Source: Xanthobacter autotrophicus
GTDB lineage: Bacteria > Pseudomonadota > Alphaproteobacteria > Rhizobiales > Xanthobacteraceae
Assembly: GCF_005871085.1 (NCBI RefSeq)
Contig: NZ_VAUP01000041.1
Location: forward strand, 183,925-247,924
Direction: 5' to 3'
Length of the DNA stretch: 64,000 bases
Shown here: one piece after another, positions 25,325 through 35,264 of the stretch
How the letters are laid out: the number at the start of each line of letters is the position of its first letter
Position numbering within the stretch: the first letter of the stretch is position 1
Made by a program: the position numbers and the translations under genes
The notes under the pieces: generated by a model
What the model was told of the DNA's origin: nothing
Seen by the model: only the letters and a program-made list of their open reading frames with translations
Database searches by the model: none

Positions 25325-26227
25325 TCACGCCCCCACCGCTTCCGCCGTGGGAGCCTCGGCCTGGCGGACCTTGTCCATGACCGCCTTCTGCACCTTCTCG
25401 AAGGCGCGCACCTCGATCTGGCGCACCCGCTCGCGGGAGACGCCGAACTCGGAGGCGAGGTCCTCCAGGGTCATGGGGTCCTCGGAGAGACGGCGGGCCT
25501 CGAAAATGCGGCGCTCGCGGTCGTTCAGCACCGAGAGGGCGCCGGACAGCGCGGCGCGGCGGTTGTCCAGTTCCTCGCTCTCGGCGAGCTGCTCCTCCTG
25601 GTCGAGGCGCTCGTCCACCAGCCAGTCCTGCCACTCCCCGCCCTCGGAATCCTCGCGGATGGGGGAATTCAGGGAGGCGTCGCCGGAGAGGCGGCGGTTC
25701 ATGTCCACCACGTCCTGCTCGGTGACGCCGAGCTTGGTGGCGATCTGCTTCACGTGCTCGGGGCGCAGGTCGCCGTCTTCCAGCGCGGAAATCTGGCTCT
25801 TGGCCTTGCGCAGGTTGAAGAACAGCTTCTTCTGCGCCGCCGTGGTGCCCATCTTCACGAGGCTCCACGAGCGCAGGATATATTCCTGGATGGAGGCGCG
25901 GATCCACCACATGGCATAGGTGGCGAGGCGGAAGCCCTTCTCGGGCTCGAACCGCTTCACCGCCTGCATGAGGCCCACATTGCCCTCGGAAATCACTTCG
26001 GAGATGGGAAGCCCATAGCCGCGGTAGCCCATGGCGATCTTCGCCACGAGGCGCAGGTGGCTCGTCACCAGCCGGTGCGCGGCATCGCGGTCCCCGTGCT
26101 CGCGCCAGCTTTTGGCGAGCATATATTCCTCCTGCGGCTCCAGCATGGGGAACCGCCGGATCTCTTCGAGATACCGGGAGAGCCCGCCTTCGGCGGACGG
26201 AATGGACATGGACTTCGGCTGGGCCAT
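25325..26227 (-). CDS. rpoH: RNA polymerase sigma factor RpoH (sigma-32 type)
   Basis: 300 aa heat-shock sigma factor directing core polymerase to stress promoters. Region 2 is present: NVGLMQAVKRFEPEKGFRLA and TYAMWWIRASIQEYILRSWS. The diagnostic RpoH box QKKLFFNLRK follows it. Region 4 ends with the HTH LEDLASEFGVSRERVRQIE. ATG 26227 is chosen because AAGGAGG sits 7 nt upstream; the frame runs to 26305 without a better signal. Alphaproteobacteria often have two rpoH genes; which type this is cannot be told here. Confidence 0.96.
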   Translation of the reverse strand: MAQPKSMSIPSAEGGLSRYLEEIRRFPMLEPQEEYMLAKSWREHGDRDAAHRLVTSHLRLVAKIAMGYRGYGLPISEVISEGNVGLMQAVKRFEPEKGFRLATYAMWWIRASIQEYILRSWSLVKMGTTAAQKKLFFNLRKAKSQISALEDGDLRPEHVKQIATKLGVTEQDVVDMNRRLSGDASLNSPIREDSEGGEWQDWLVDERLDQEEQLAESEELDNRRAALSGALSVLNDRERRIFEARRLSEDPMTLEDLASEFGVSRERVRQIEVRAFEKVQKAVMDKVRQAEAPTAEAVGA

Positions 26228-26365
26228 GACGAGGCCTCCTTCTCCCGCGGCCCCCGTCCGGGCGACCGCCTCAGCGGCCGCATGACGCCGACCGCGACGC
26301 ATCATGATATAGATACGAGCGGAATGCGGATAGGTTTCATCCTCTCACGTCGATGAGAGAGAAAT

Positions 26366-27499
26366 TTACGCGGATGCACGCCCGCCCAGAACCTCGGCGA
26401 GGGCGGCAAGGTCTTCCGGCAACGGGCTTTCGAACGACAACGTCTCCCCCGTCACCGGATGGGCGAAGCCGAGCCGGGCCGCATGCAGCGCCTGCCGGCC
26501 GAGGCGCGCGAGGTGTTCGCGGGCGGCCTCCGGCAGCAGCGTTTCCTTGGTGCGGAAGCCCTGGCCATAGACCTCGTCCCCCAGCAGCGGATGGCCCACA
26601 TGAGCCATGTGGACGCGGATCTGGTGGGTGCGCCCGGTCTCCAGCTGGCATTCAATGAGGCTGGCCACCCCCTCCTCCATCTTCACCTCGCCCTTCACCT
26701 GGCCCTTGTTGCGCAGGTTGGTGCGGCCGTGGCCGACAAAGGCCTCCTGCACCTCCCAATGGGTGATGGCTTCCCGCCCGGAGAGGCGCACCGCCATCTT
26801 CTGGCGGTGGCTGGGATGCCTGTCGATGGGTGCGTCCACCGTACCATGCGCCTCGGGCACCCCCCAGACGAAGGCGAGATAGGCCCGATCCAACGGCCCG
26901 GTGCGGCCATGGTCGGCGAACTGGGCGGCGAGGCCCTTGTGGGCCACGTCGGACTTCGCCACCACCAGCAGGCCGGAGGTGTCCTTGTCGATGCGGTGGA
27001 CGATGCCCGGCCGGCGCACCCCGCCGATGCCGGAGAGGCTGTCGCCGCAATGGTACAGGAGCGCATTCACCAGCGTGCCGGAGGCGTGGCCTGGCGCCGG
27101 ATGCACTACCAGCCCGGCCGGCTTGTCGACGACCACGAGATGGGCATCCTCGAACACGATGGTGAGCGGCAGGTTCTCCGCCACCGGCTCGGCCGCCTCG
27201 GGGGGCGGCAGGAACAGGGTATAGACATCAGCGGCATTGACCCGGCCCGCCGCGTCCCCTACCACACGCCCGCTGACCGAGACCCGGCCTTCCGTTACGA
27301 GACGCTGGATGCGGGTGCGGCTGAGTTCCGGAGCCTCAAGCGCCAACCGGCGCGCCAGGACACGATCCAGCCGGTCGCCGGCGTCTTCCGCCGCGATCTG
27401 GACCGTGAGGGTGAAGCCCTCGTCCAGGTCCTCTAGGCCGGTCTCGGCCTGGTTCATCTCGGCCTGGTTCACTTGGGCCTGGGTCATGGTCGCGTCCAT
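26366..27499 (-). CDS. rluD: 23S rRNA pseudouridine synthase, RluD family
   Basis: 377 aa. It isomerises uridines in helix 69 of 23S rRNA. The N-terminal S4 domain is RIQRLVTEGRVSVSGRVVGD. The catalytic domain has PAGLVVHPAPGH and HRIDKDTSGLLVVAKS with the catalytic Asp, plus TGRTHQIRVHMAHVGHPLLGD. The first 25 residues are Gln/Asn/Glu-rich and look dispensable. ATG 27499 or 27487 are alternatives. It is divergent from the small membrane gene at 27530 across only 30 bp, so their promoters overlap the coding ends. A 6-bp hairpin without T tract follows the stop. Confidence 0.93.
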   Translation of the reverse strand: MDATMTQAQVNQAEMNQAETGLEDLDEGFTLTVQIAAEDAGDRLDRVLARRLALEAPELSRTRIQRLVTEGRVSVSGRVVGDAAGRVNAADVYTLFLPPPEAAEPVAENLPLTIVFEDAHLVVVDKPAGLVVHPAPGHASGTLVNALLYHCGDSLSGIGGVRRPGIVHRIDKDTSGLLVVAKSDVAHKGLAAQFADHGRTGPLDRAYLAFVWGVPEAHGTVDAPIDRHPSHRQKMAVRLSGREAITHWEVQEAFVGHGRTNLRNKGQVKGEVKMEEGVASLIECQLETGRTHQIRVHMAHVGHPLLGDEVYGQGFRTKETLLPEAAREHLARLGRQALHAARLGFAHPVTGETLSFESPLPEDLAALAEVLGGRASA

Positions 27500-27529
27500 T
27501 CTCGATCCGTCAGGAGCCACGGCCCCTTC

Positions 27530-27877
27530 ATGTTTCATCGCCCATCCCCCACCGAGACCCCGGAAGAGGCGCTGACCCCGGAGCAGGAGCGCATCATCCA
27601 GCGGTTTCGCCGTTTCTCCAGCCTGTCCATGCTGGTCATGGTGCTGGGGGTGGCCGCGGTCTTCGGCGTCATCGGCTATCGCATGATACGGGCAAAGCCC
27701 ATCGCGACCGGCGAAATGACCGCGCTTCTGCCCAAGGGCGCCAAGATCACCGCCACCGCCGTTTCCGGCGACGTGGTGGTACTGACCCTCGACGTGGGCG
27801 GCGCCGTCGAGATCCGCACCTTCGACGCCCGCACCCTCGCCCCCGCCGGCCGCCTGAGGTTCGCCGAAGAGCCGTGA
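27530..27877 (+). CDS. Small single-pass membrane protein (DUF6476-like)
   Basis: 115 aa. A charged N-terminus (PEQERIIQRFRRFS) precedes one membrane helix (LSMLVMVLGVAAVFGVIGY, about residues 32-50). A periplasmic beta-rich domain follows: GAKITATAVSGDVVVLTLDV and GAVEIRTFDARTL. Found beside rluD in many alphaproteobacteria, as here; function is unknown. ATG 27530 is used; the frame remains open upstream into the rluD start. Confidence 0.72.
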   Translation: MFHRPSPTETPEEALTPEQERIIQRFRRFSSLSMLVMVLGVAAVFGVIGYRMIRAKPIATGEMTALLPKGAKITATAVSGDVVVLTLDVGGAVEIRTFDARTLAPAGRLRFAEEP

Positions 27878-28024
27878 GCCGACGCCGGCGCGCTTCACGC
27901 GCACCAGTTCATCACGTTTGTGGCGGTAACAGGTCCGCGCCCGCCTTCGGCATCCATGAGTGAAGGCGAAGGCGGCTTTTCAATCGGCGCCGACGCGCGG
28001 CGCTCTTCGCCCGACAGCCCGCCC

Positions 28025-28696
28025 CTATTGCAGCGAGCCTTCGCCGTCGCCGGGCATGCGGGCCAGCATCATCTGGGTGATGGCCACCAGCATGTCGGCG
28101 CGGGCCTTCAGATTCTCCGCCTCCAGCAGCGCCTGCTTCTCCAGCGCGCCATAGGGCGACATTACCGACAAAGCGTTCACCAGCGTCTCGGTGCCGGCCT
28201 CGCGGATGCCGTCCCAGTCCGCCTCCAGCTTGTTGGCGTCGAGAAACGCCGCCAGCGCCGACAGCAGCGCATCGCGGTCCACCGCCGCTTCGCCGGCCTC
28301 CGCCTCGAAATCATGGGCGAACGGGAGGGCATCGACCTTGAATTGGCGGTAGGGCGTGGTGGTATCCAGCTCTTCCACGATGCGGAAGCGGCAGATGCCG
28401 GTGAGCGTGATGAGATAGCGGCCGTCCCCGGTCTCGCTGAACTGGGTGAGGCGGCCGAGGCAACCCACCTTGTACACGCCGGGACCACGCGCCGAGACTG
28501 GCGCCGCCTCGTCGGGCTGCACCATTCCGATGAGACGGCCCCCGGCGAGCGCGTCGTCCACCATGGCGAGATAACGCGGCTCGAAGATGTTGAGCGGCAG
28601 GTCGGCCCGCGGCAGCAGCAGCGCGCCGGTGAGCGGAAAAACCGGGATCACCGGCGGAATCTCCGTCGGCGACAGATAGGTGCGATTGGCAGCCAA
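28025..28696 (-). CDS. LON substrate-binding (LonN) domain protein
   Basis: 223 aa consisting of the N-terminal domain of Lon without ATPase or protease: PVFPLTGALLLPRADLPLNIFEPRYLAMV, then GCLGRLTQFSETGDGRYLITLTGICRFRI, and a helical end. It probably binds unfolded substrates or acts as an adaptor. The start appears to be TTG 28696 with AAGGA 9 nt upstream. It lies 28 bp after the CnoX-like thioredoxin gene, an arrangement common in this class that suggests joint proteostasis work. Confidence 0.9.
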   Translation of the reverse strand: MAANRTYLSPTEIPPVIPVFPLTGALLLPRADLPLNIFEPRYLAMVDDALAGGRLIGMVQPDEAAPVSARGPGVYKVGCLGRLTQFSETGDGRYLITLTGICRFRIVEELDTTTPYRQFKVDALPFAHDFEAEAGEAAVDRDALLSALAAFLDANKLEADWDGIREAGTETLVNALSVMSPYGALEKQALLEAENLKARADMLVAITQMMLARMPGDGEGSLQ

Positions 28697-28724
28697 GACG
28701 AAAAATCCTTAAAAACAACGCCCG

Positions 28725-29663
28725 TCAGGCGAACATGATCGCCGACAATTTCTTACGGCCTGAAATGGTGAGCGGATCGGTGGGGCCCCACGCCTCGAAC
28801 AGCTGCACCAGCTGCTTGCGGGCCGCATCCTCGTTCCACGCGCGGTCGCGCTTCACGATATCGAGGAGATGGATCAGCGCCTGCTCGCGCCGGCCCTTGC
28901 CGTTCAGCGCCAAGGCGAGGTCGAAGCGGGCCTGATGGTCAGAGGGGTCGAGGTCCAGCTTGGCTTCGAGCGTCGCGAGGTCGCCGAGGGCGGCGGCCTG
29001 CTCGGCCACGTCCAGCGCGGCACGGGCGGCGTTCACCAGCGGGTCGTTCTGCTTGTCGGCCGGTACCATTGCAAGCGTCGCCTTGGCCTGCTCCAGCGCG
29101 CCGGCGGCCACCTGGGTCCGCACGAGCCCGGTAAGGGCCTTGAGATTGTCCGGCTCCTCGCCCAGCACGCCCACGAAGATCTCGGCGGCGGCGGTGAGGT
29201 CGCCCTGGGCCAGCGCCCCGTCAGCGGCGGCCAGCGCTTCCTCAAGGCCGTCATCGGCGGGACCGATGAGACGATCGATGAAGGCCTTCACCTGACCCTC
29301 CGGCAGCGCGCCCTGGAAGCCGTCCACCGGCTGGCCGTTCACGAAGGCATAGACGGTGGGCACGGACTGGATGCCGAGCTTGCCGGGGATCACCGGGTGA
29401 TCATCGATGTTGAGCTTGGCGAGGCGCACCTTGCCCTTGGCGGCCTTCACCACCTTCTCGATCACCGGGGTCAGGGTCTTGCACGGCCCGCACCACGGCG
29501 CCCAGAAATCCACCAGCACCGGGCGGCGCTTGGATTCCTCCATCACCTCGGCCATGAAGGTCTGGGTGGTGGTATCGATGATGTCGCCGCCGGCCGCCCC
29601 GTTGCCGGCGCTCGTGCTCGCGCCTGCTCCCGCGCCCTTGGCGCCCGCCTGGTTCAACAGCAT
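28725..29663 (-). CDS. cnoX: Thioredoxin-TPR chaperedoxin, CnoX/YbbN family
   Basis: 312 aa. Residues about 25-130 are a thioredoxin domain with the full redox motif WCGPC (VDFWAPWCGPCKTLTPVIE). The C-terminal half is TPR-like (DGLEEALAAADGALAQGDLT..., HQARFDLALALNGKGRREQA). CnoX proteins hold unfolded clients and guard cysteines during bleach or oxidative stress, passing clients to GroEL or DnaK. Unlike E. coli CnoX, both active-site cysteines are present, so it may also reduce disulfides. ATG 29663 is preferred with GGGG 10 nt upstream; a TTG at 29672 is in frame. Confidence 0.9.
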   Translation of the reverse strand: MLLNQAGAKGAGAGASTSAGNGAAGGDIIDTTTQTFMAEVMEESKRRPVLVDFWAPWCGPCKTLTPVIEKVVKAAKGKVRLAKLNIDDHPVIPGKLGIQSVPTVYAFVNGQPVDGFQGALPEGQVKAFIDRLIGPADDGLEEALAAADGALAQGDLTAAAEIFVGVLGEEPDNLKALTGLVRTQVAAGALEQAKATLAMVPADKQNDPLVNAARAALDVAEQAAALGDLATLEAKLDLDPSDHQARFDLALALNGKGRREQALIHLLDIVKRDRAWNEDAARKQLVQLFEAWGPTDPLTISGRKKLSAIMFA

Positions 29664-29756
29664 GTGTCGCAATCCCCGAAATCGTCAGCCCGCCCGGCTT
29701 GGCCGGGGCGGACAGCCCATAGATGGGCGTTCGCCGCGCGCTTGCAATCGGCATTT

Positions 29757-29921
29757 TACCAAACAGCGATGAGCCTCACTCACCGCTGTTTGGTTCAGCC
29801 CGCGCGGCGCTCGGCTCCGGCTTTTGCCGGAACCGGTCTTAAAATCCGCAACTCGGGAACACCCGAGTTGCGGGGCGAAGCCCTCTCGGCTCCGGTCGCA
29901 GACCGGAGCCGTCGGCATGAG
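29757..29921 (-). repeat. Intergenic structured repeat, copy F (long version)
   Basis: Read on the minus strand from 29921: ATGCCGACGGCTCCGGTC, TGCGACCGGAGCCGAG (left hairpin), then two extra hairpins (GCAACTCGGGTGTTCCCGAGTTGC and CCGGCAAAAGCCGG-type). Next comes the core GCCGCGCGGGCTGAACC, then a right hairpin with an 11-bp perfect outer stem (29758-29768 with 29784-29794). Stems differ in sequence from copies A-C yet still pair, a sign of conserved structure. It lies between divergent cnoX and smc; the rest of that 500-bp gap holds no recognisable gene. Confidence 0.72.
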
Positions 29922-30162
29922 ACCCGACTTCTAGCGCTTTCGGCCCGGCAAGTTAAGGCGGCCCGCCGGTACAACCTTGCATCGTGCGCCGTCTCGGGCA
30001 CAAGCCGTCCCACCCGCGCCCCTCTGTGGATCGTTGCTCCACCGAGGCTTGCGTGGGTCCCCAAGGGGGGGCACGCTGATTTGACCAAACCCTCCAAAGG
30101 CTGGCACACCCTGCGCTGATGACCCCCTCCCCCCTTTCGCCCCTCCGGACGCGCGCGATCGC

Positions 30163-33100
30163 ATGAAGTTCGACCGCCTGCGGCTCGTGGGCTTCAAGAC
30201 CTTCGTCGAGCCGACCGATCTCCTGATCGAGCCCGGCCTCACTGGCGTCGTGGGGCCGAACGGATGCGGCAAGTCCAACCTCGTCGAGGCGCTGCGCTGG
30301 GTCATGGGCGAAAGCTCGTACAAGGCCATGCGCGCCAACGACATGGAGGATGTCATCTTCTCCGGCACCACGGGGCGGCCGGCGCGCAATTCCGCCGAGG
30401 TGGTGCTCAGCCTCGACAATTCCGACCGCACCGCCCCCGCCGCCTTCAACGAATGGGACCAGCTGGAGATCGTCCGCCGCATCGAGCGCGGGCAAGGATC
30501 CAGTTACCGCATCAACGGCAAGGACGTGCGCGCCCGCGACGTGCAGCTCATCTTCGCCGACGCCTCCACCGGCGCACGCTCCCCGGCTTTGGTGCGGCAG
30601 GGGCAGATCGGCGAGATCGTCGGCGCCAAGCCCAATGCGCGGCGCCGCATCCTGGAGGAAGCCGCCGGCGTCGCCGGCCTCCACGCCCGCCGCCACGAGG
30701 CCGAGACCCGCCTGAAGGCCGCCGAGCAGAACCTGCTGCGGCTGGAAGATGTCATCACCCAGCTCGGCGGGCAGGTGGAGAGCCTGCGCCGCCAGTCGCG
30801 CCAGACCGTGCGCTACAAGGCGCTGGCCGCCGAGATCCGACAATGCGAGGCCACGCTGCTGTGGCTGCGCTGGGGCGAGGTCACCCGCGCGCTCACCGAG
30901 GCCGAGCAGGCGGTGGAAGCCGCCCACCGCGACGGCGCCGAGCACACCCGCATGCAGGCCGAGGCGGCGCGCCTTCAGGCGCTGGCCGCCCACGCCCTCC
31001 CCGCCCTGCGGCAGAAGGAGGCGGAGGCGGCCGCCGCGCTCCAGCGCCTCACCCATGCCCGCTCGGAGCTGGATGCCGAGGAGGCCCGGCTTTCCGCCCG
31101 CAAGGACGAGCTGGAGCGCCGCCTGATCCAGCTCGCCCAGGATACCGAGCGCGAGCGGGCCCTCTCCGCCGACGCCGAAGGCGTGCTGGAGCGCCTCGCC
31201 ACCGAGGCCGAGACCCTGCGCTTCGAGCAGGAGGAGGCGGCGGAGCTGGAGGCCATCGCCGCCGACCGGCTGGAGGAAGCCGCCGCCCACCTGGAAGAGG
31301 CCGAGCGAGCGCTGGAGGAGAAGACCGCGCATTTTGCCGACCTCGGCGCGCGGCGGGCCAGCCTGGAGCAGGCGGTGCGCGAGATCCGTGACCGGCTGGT
31401 ACGCAACGCCGCCGAGCGCGCCTCGGTGGAGGCGGAAGAGTCCCGCCTGAAGCAGCAGGCCGGCACCGAGGCGCTGGAGGGCATCCGCATGGAGGCGGAA
31501 GCCGCACGCGACGCCCTCGCCGAGGCTGAAGAATCCAGTATCGAGGCCGAGGCCGCCCATCAGGCCGCCCGCCGCGCCATGGAGGAACTGCGCCCGGCCC
31601 TGTCGGAGGCGCAATCGCGTTTCGGCCGCCTCGACACCGAGGCGCGCACCCTCGCGAAGCTGCTGCAATCCACCGACCATCGCTTCCCGCCGGTGGCCGA
31701 CCTCGTCTCCGTCGCCAAGGGCTATGAGACCGCCTTGGGCGCGGCGCTGGGGGACGACCTCGACCTACCGGTGGATGCCGCCGCCCCGGCGCGCTGGGCG
31801 GGCGCTCCCGCCGACCCCGCCGACCCGGCCCTGCCGGACGGGGCCGAGCCCTTGTCCCGCTTCGTTTCCGGCGCACCGGCCCTCACCCGCCGGCTGGCGC
31901 AGGTGGGCATCGTTCCGCGCGCGCTGGGGGCGGGGCTCGTTCCCCGCCTCAAGGCCGGGCAGCGCCTCGTCTCGGTGGAGGGCGACCTCTGGCGCTGGGA
32001 TGGGGTGGTCGCGGCGGCGGATGCCCCCACCGCCGCCGCCCGCCGCCTTGCCGAGCGCAACCGCCTCACCGACATCGAGGCCGAGGCCGCGGTGGCCGAG
32101 GCCCATCTGGACGAGATCCGCGCCGCCCTCGCCGACCGCGACAGCGCGCTTCGCCACGCGGCGGAGGCCGAGAACACCTCCCGCGAGGCCCGCCGCGCCG
32201 CCCAGCGCGCCGCCGAGGCGAGCCGCTCCGCGCTGGAAGCGGCCGAGCGCCGCGCCGCCCAGCACCTCGCCCGCCTCTCGGCGCTGGCCGAGGCGCGCAC
32301 CCGCCTGGCCTCGGTGCGCGAGGAGGGGGAGGCGCGCATGGAGGAGGCGCAGGGCGAGCTTATCGCCCTCGACACCCCGCAGATCCTGGAAGCCGAGATG
32401 GCCCGCGCCCGCGCCGAAACCGCCGAGCGCCGCGCCGCCGTGTCGGAAGCCCGAGCCCGGCTGGACGCGGTGCGCCGGGACAATACCCAGCGCCAGCGCC
32501 GGCTGGAGGCCATCATCGGCGAGGAGCGCTCGTGGCGGCAGCGCGCCGGCGGGGCCGGCGACCGCCTCGCCGCCGTCGCCGCCCGCGAGGCCGAGGCCAG
32601 GACCGAGCTGGACGCGCTGGAAGACGCCCCGTCCGAATTCATCCGCCGCCGCCGGGCGCTTATGAACGCACTGGAGGCGGCGGAAGGGGCCCGCCGCGAC
32701 GCTGCCGATCACCTCGCCGAGGGCGAGGCGGCCCTTGCCGCCGCCGACCGCGCCGCCCGCGATGCGCTGGAGGCCATGTCCGGCTCGCGGGCCGAGGCGG
32801 CACGCTCCGACGCGCGGCTGGAGGCTGCCCGCCAGCGCCGCGACGACCTGCTGCGCGAAATCTCCGACATTCTGGAAGGCCCGCCGGAGCTGGCCCGCGA
32901 ACAGGCGGGCATCGATCCCGACGCGCCGGCGCCCAACGTCGCCGCCATCGAGGCGACGCTGGAGCGGGCCAAGCGCGACCGCGAACGCCTCGGCGCCGTG
33001 AACCTGCGCGCCGACGTGGAACTGGAGGAGACCGAGGGCCAGCACATCAAGCTGGTGGGCGAGCGCGACGATTTGGTGGAGGCCATCAAGCGCCTGCGCG

Positions 33101-33615
33101 GCGCCATCCTCAGCCTCAACCGGGAAGCCCGCGAACGGCTTCAGGCCTCCTTCGTGGTGGTGGACGGCCATTTCAAGAAGCTGTTCGACACCCTGTTCGG
33201 CGGCGGCGAGGCTCAATTGGTGCTCACCGAGGCCGACGACCCGCTGGAAGCCGGCCTCGACATCATCGCCAAGCCGCCGGGCAAAAAGCCGCAGACCCTG
33301 TCGCTGCTGTCGGGCGGCGAGCAGGCGCTGACCGCCATGGCGCTGATCTTCGCGGTGTTTCTGACCAATCCCGCGCCCATCTGCGTGCTCGACGAGGTGG
33401 ACGCGCCCCTCGACGACGCCAATGTGGAGCGCTTCTGCACCCTGCTGGAGGAGATGACGAAGCTCACCGACACCCGCTTCCTCACCATCACCCACAACCC
33501 CATCACCATGGCCCACCAGAACCGGCTGTTCGGCGTGACCATGGCGGAACGGGGCATCTCGCGCCTCGTCTCGGTGGACCTGCAGCGCGCCGAACGGCTG
33601 CTGGAAGCGGTCTGA
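30163..33615 (+). CDS. smc: Chromosome segregation SMC protein
   Basis: 1150 aa condensin ATPase that compacts and separates chromosomes with ScpA/ScpB. The N-terminal head has Walker A GPNGCGKSN (about residue 32). Long Glu/Ala/Arg-rich coiled coils run to about 500, then the hinge (residues about 510-620: SVAKGYETALGAALGDDLDL). The return coil is followed by the C-terminal head with signature LSGGEQALTA, Walker B ICVLDEVDAPLDDAN and H-loop THN. Complete, no frameshift. ATG 30163 matches the usual MKFDRLRLVGFKTFVEPT start. Confidence 0.97.
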   Translation: MKFDRLRLVGFKTFVEPTDLLIEPGLTGVVGPNGCGKSNLVEALRWVMGESSYKAMRANDMEDVIFSGTTGRPARNSAEVVLSLDNSDRTAPAAFNEWDQLEIVRRIERGQGSSYRINGKDVRARDVQLIFADASTGARSPALVRQGQIGEIVGAKPNARRRILEEAAGVAGLHARRHEAETRLKAAEQNLLRLEDVITQLGGQVESLRRQSRQTVRYKALAAEIRQCEATLLWLRWGEVTRALTEAEQAVEAAHRDGAEHTRMQAEAARLQALAAHALPALRQKEAEAAAALQRLTHARSELDAEEARLSARKDELERRLIQLAQDTERERALSADAEGVLERLATEAETLRFEQEEAAELEAIAADRLEEAAAHLEEAERALEEKTAHFADLGARRASLEQAVREIRDRLVRNAAERASVEAEESRLKQQAGTEALEGIRMEAEAARDALAEAEESSIEAEAAHQAARRAMEELRPALSEAQSRFGRLDTEARTLAKLLQSTDHRFPPVADLVSVAKGYETALGAALGDDLDLPVDAAAPARWAGAPADPADPALPDGAEPLSRFVSGAPALTRRLAQVGIVPRALGAGLVPRLKAGQRLVSVEGDLWRWDGVVAAADAPTAAARRLAERNRLTDIEAEAAVAEAHLDEIRAALADRDSALRHAAEAENTSREARRAAQRAAEASRSALEAAERRAAQHLARLSALAEARTRLASVREEGEARMEEAQGELIALDTPQILEAEMARARAETAERRAAVSEARARLDAVRRDNTQRQRRLEAIIGEERSWRQRAGGAGDRLAAVAAREAEARTELDALEDAPSEFIRRRRALMNALEAAEGARRDAADHLAEGEAALAAADRAARDALEAMSGSRAEAARSDARLEAARQRRDDLLREISDILEGPPELAREQAGIDPDAPAPNVAAIEATLERAKRDRERLGAVNLRADVELEETEGQHIKLVGERDDLVEAIKRLRGAILSLNREARERLQASFVVVDGHFKKLFDTLFGGGEAQLVLTEADDPLEAGLDIIAKPPGKKPQTLSLLSGGEQALTAMALIFAVFLTNPAPICVLDEVDAPLDDANVERFCTLLEEMTKLTDTRFLTITHNPITMAHQNRLFGVTMAERGISRLVSVDLQRAERLLEAV

Positions 33616-33765
33616 CCCTGCCCCATCCGGGCACCGGCGCCCCCATCGATCGGGTGAAGGGTGGGGCGCCCAAACGGAAAGCGGCGGGCGATCGTGGCGA
33701 AGCACGATGTCGCAGCCACAATTTTTTCTTTTCGTTTCAATTGTTTAATATGAGCGCCGCGCGCC

Positions 33766-33794
33766 TTGACACTCAATTTTGACGCAACTATGGT
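33766..33794 (+). promoter_or_regulatory. Sigma-70 promoter of the ATP synthase F0 operon
   Basis: A consensus -35 TTGACA (33766-33771) is separated by exactly 17 bp from TATGGT (33789-33794), about 60 bp before atpI. It lies in an AT-richer stretch after smc. Confidence 0.8.
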
Positions 33795-33853
33795 GCGCCG
33801 CGGTTTCAAGGGGAAGGGCCGCACGCCCTTCACCGAAGCCGGGGTTTTGCGCC

Positions 33854-34237
33854 ATGTCCGGACCTGACGATGCCTCCCATGGGAGGAAGCAAGGACCAGG
33901 CGGGGCGGAGGGCTCCCGGCCCAGTGACACCGAGCTTTCCGCAAGGCTCGAAAAGCTCAACTCATCGTTGGGCCAGGTTCGCTCGAAGACCGAGACAGCC
34001 GCTCCGAAGGGGCGGGACACCTCGGCCTCATCGGGGGCCGCGCTCGCCTTCCGGCTGGGCGCGGAATTTGTGTCAGGCGTACTGGTGGGCGCGCTCATCG
34101 GCTATGGCCTCGACCGGCTTTTCTCGATCGCGCCCTGGGGCATGATCGTTTTCACGCTGTTCGGCTTTGCCGCCGGTGTGACCAATATGCTGCGGGCCTC
34201 CGGCGAAGGCCGGAACCGTGGCAAGACCGGGACCTGA
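33854..34237 (+). CDS. atpI: ATP synthase assembly protein AtpI
   Basis: 127 aa. The N-terminal 55 residues are hydrophilic (Ser/Gly/Lys), followed by two membrane helices ([20 protein letters not shown] and [20 protein letters not shown]) of the AtpI/AtpZ type. It helps assemble the c-ring and may aid Mg2+ uptake. First gene of the F0 operon; the 220-bp gap to atpB contains a short ATCCTTCAAGGAT palindrome but no gene. Confidence 0.88.
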   Translation: MSGPDDASHGRKQGPGGAEGSRPSDTELSARLEKLNSSLGQVRSKTETAAPKGRDTSASSGAALAFRLGAEFVSGVLVGALIGYGLDRLFSIAPWGMIVFTLFGFAAGVTNMLRASGEGRNRGKTGT

Positions 34238-34457
34238 CGAGCGCCAATCCTTCAAGGATTTCAAGGCGCGGTGGGGCCGGATGATTTGTTCGCGGCGAAA
34301 TGCCGCCTTTTGTTTGCGGCCGGATCCGTTCATGCGGCCCGTGCCGGTTGGGCAATTTGACGATCGTTCCGGTCGTCTCGTCTATTTGGCCGTCGCGGCT
34401 TCTCGCCGTGATCTTTGGTTCCAGCGGCTTGGCCGCATTGGCAGGGGGCGCGTTCGG

Positions 34458-35210
34458 ATGACCGTCGATCCGATCCACCAGTTCGAGATCAAGCGCTACG
34501 TGGACCTGCTGAATTTCGGCGGCGTGCAGTTCTCTTTCACGAACGCCGCGCTGTTCATGTTCGGCATCGTAGCCATCATCTTCTTCTTCCTCACTTACGC
34601 CACCCGCGGCCGCACCCTGGTGCCGGGCCGGGCCCAGTCGGCGGCAGAGATGAGCTACGAGTTCATCGCCAAGATGGTGCGCGATTCGGCCGGCTCGGAA
34701 GGCATGGTGTTCTTCCCGCTGGTGTTCTCGCTGTTCACTTTCGTGCTGGTGGCGAACGTGGTGGGGCTCATTCCCTATACCTTCACGGTCACAGCCCATC
34801 TCATCGTCACCGCCGCCATGGCGCTGCTGGTGATCGGCACGGTCATCGTCTACGGCTTCATGCGCCACGGCACCCACTTCCTGCACCTGTTCGTGCCGTC
34901 GGGCGTGCCGGCCTTCCTGCTGCCGTTCCTGGTGATCATCGAGGTGGTGTCCTTCCTCTCGCGTCCCATCAGCCTGTCGCTGCGTCTGTTCGCCAACATG
35001 CTGGCGGGCCATATCGCCCTGAAGGTGTTCGCCTTCTTTGTGGTGGGCCTGGCCTCGGCGGGCGTGGTCGGCTGGTTCGGCGCGACACTGCCCTTCTTCA
35101 TGATCGTGGCGCTCTACGCCCTCGAGCTTCTGGTGGCGATGCTGCAGGCCTACGTCTTCGCGGTGCTCACCTCGATCTACCTCAACGACGCGATCCACCC
35201 CGGTCACTGA
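34458..35210 (+). CDS. atpB: ATP synthase F0 subunit a
   Basis: 250 aa, multi-pass membrane protein forming the proton half-channels. The key helix is [19 protein letters not shown] with the essential Arg, and the C-terminal helix is [27 protein letters not shown]. The start [13 protein letters not shown] is typical for the class. ATG 34458 follows AGGGGG. Second gene of the F0 operon. Confidence 0.97.
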   Translation: MTVDPIHQFEIKRYVDLLNFGGVQFSFTNAALFMFGIVAIIFFFLTYATRGRTLVPGRAQSAAEMSYEFIAKMVRDSAGSEGMVFFPLVFSLFTFVLVANVVGLIPYTFTVTAHLIVTAAMALLVIGTVIVYGFMRHGTHFLHLFVPSGVPAFLLPFLVIIEVVSFLSRPISLSLRLFANMLAGHIALKVFAFFVVGLASAGVVGWFGATLPFFMIVALYALELLVAMLQAYVFAVLTSIYLNDAIHPGH

Positions 35211-35264
35211 CCGGGCGGCGCATCTTCGATCCCTAAATCCAAAACATTCTCAAGGAGCAGTCCC

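Noticed and set aside
26340..26365. Terminator after rluD
   Set aside because: A 6-bp stem (CTCTCA/TGAGAG) exists but no T tract follows, so it is too weak to call.
31765..33705. About 645-codon frame antisense to smc
   Set aside because: Opposite the conserved SMC head and coiled coil; low-complexity translation.
34218..34457. N-terminal extension of atpB to 34218
   Set aside because: Frame is open but lacks conservation and a ribosome site; [13 protein letters not shown] at 34458 is the usual AtpB start with AGGGGG upstream.
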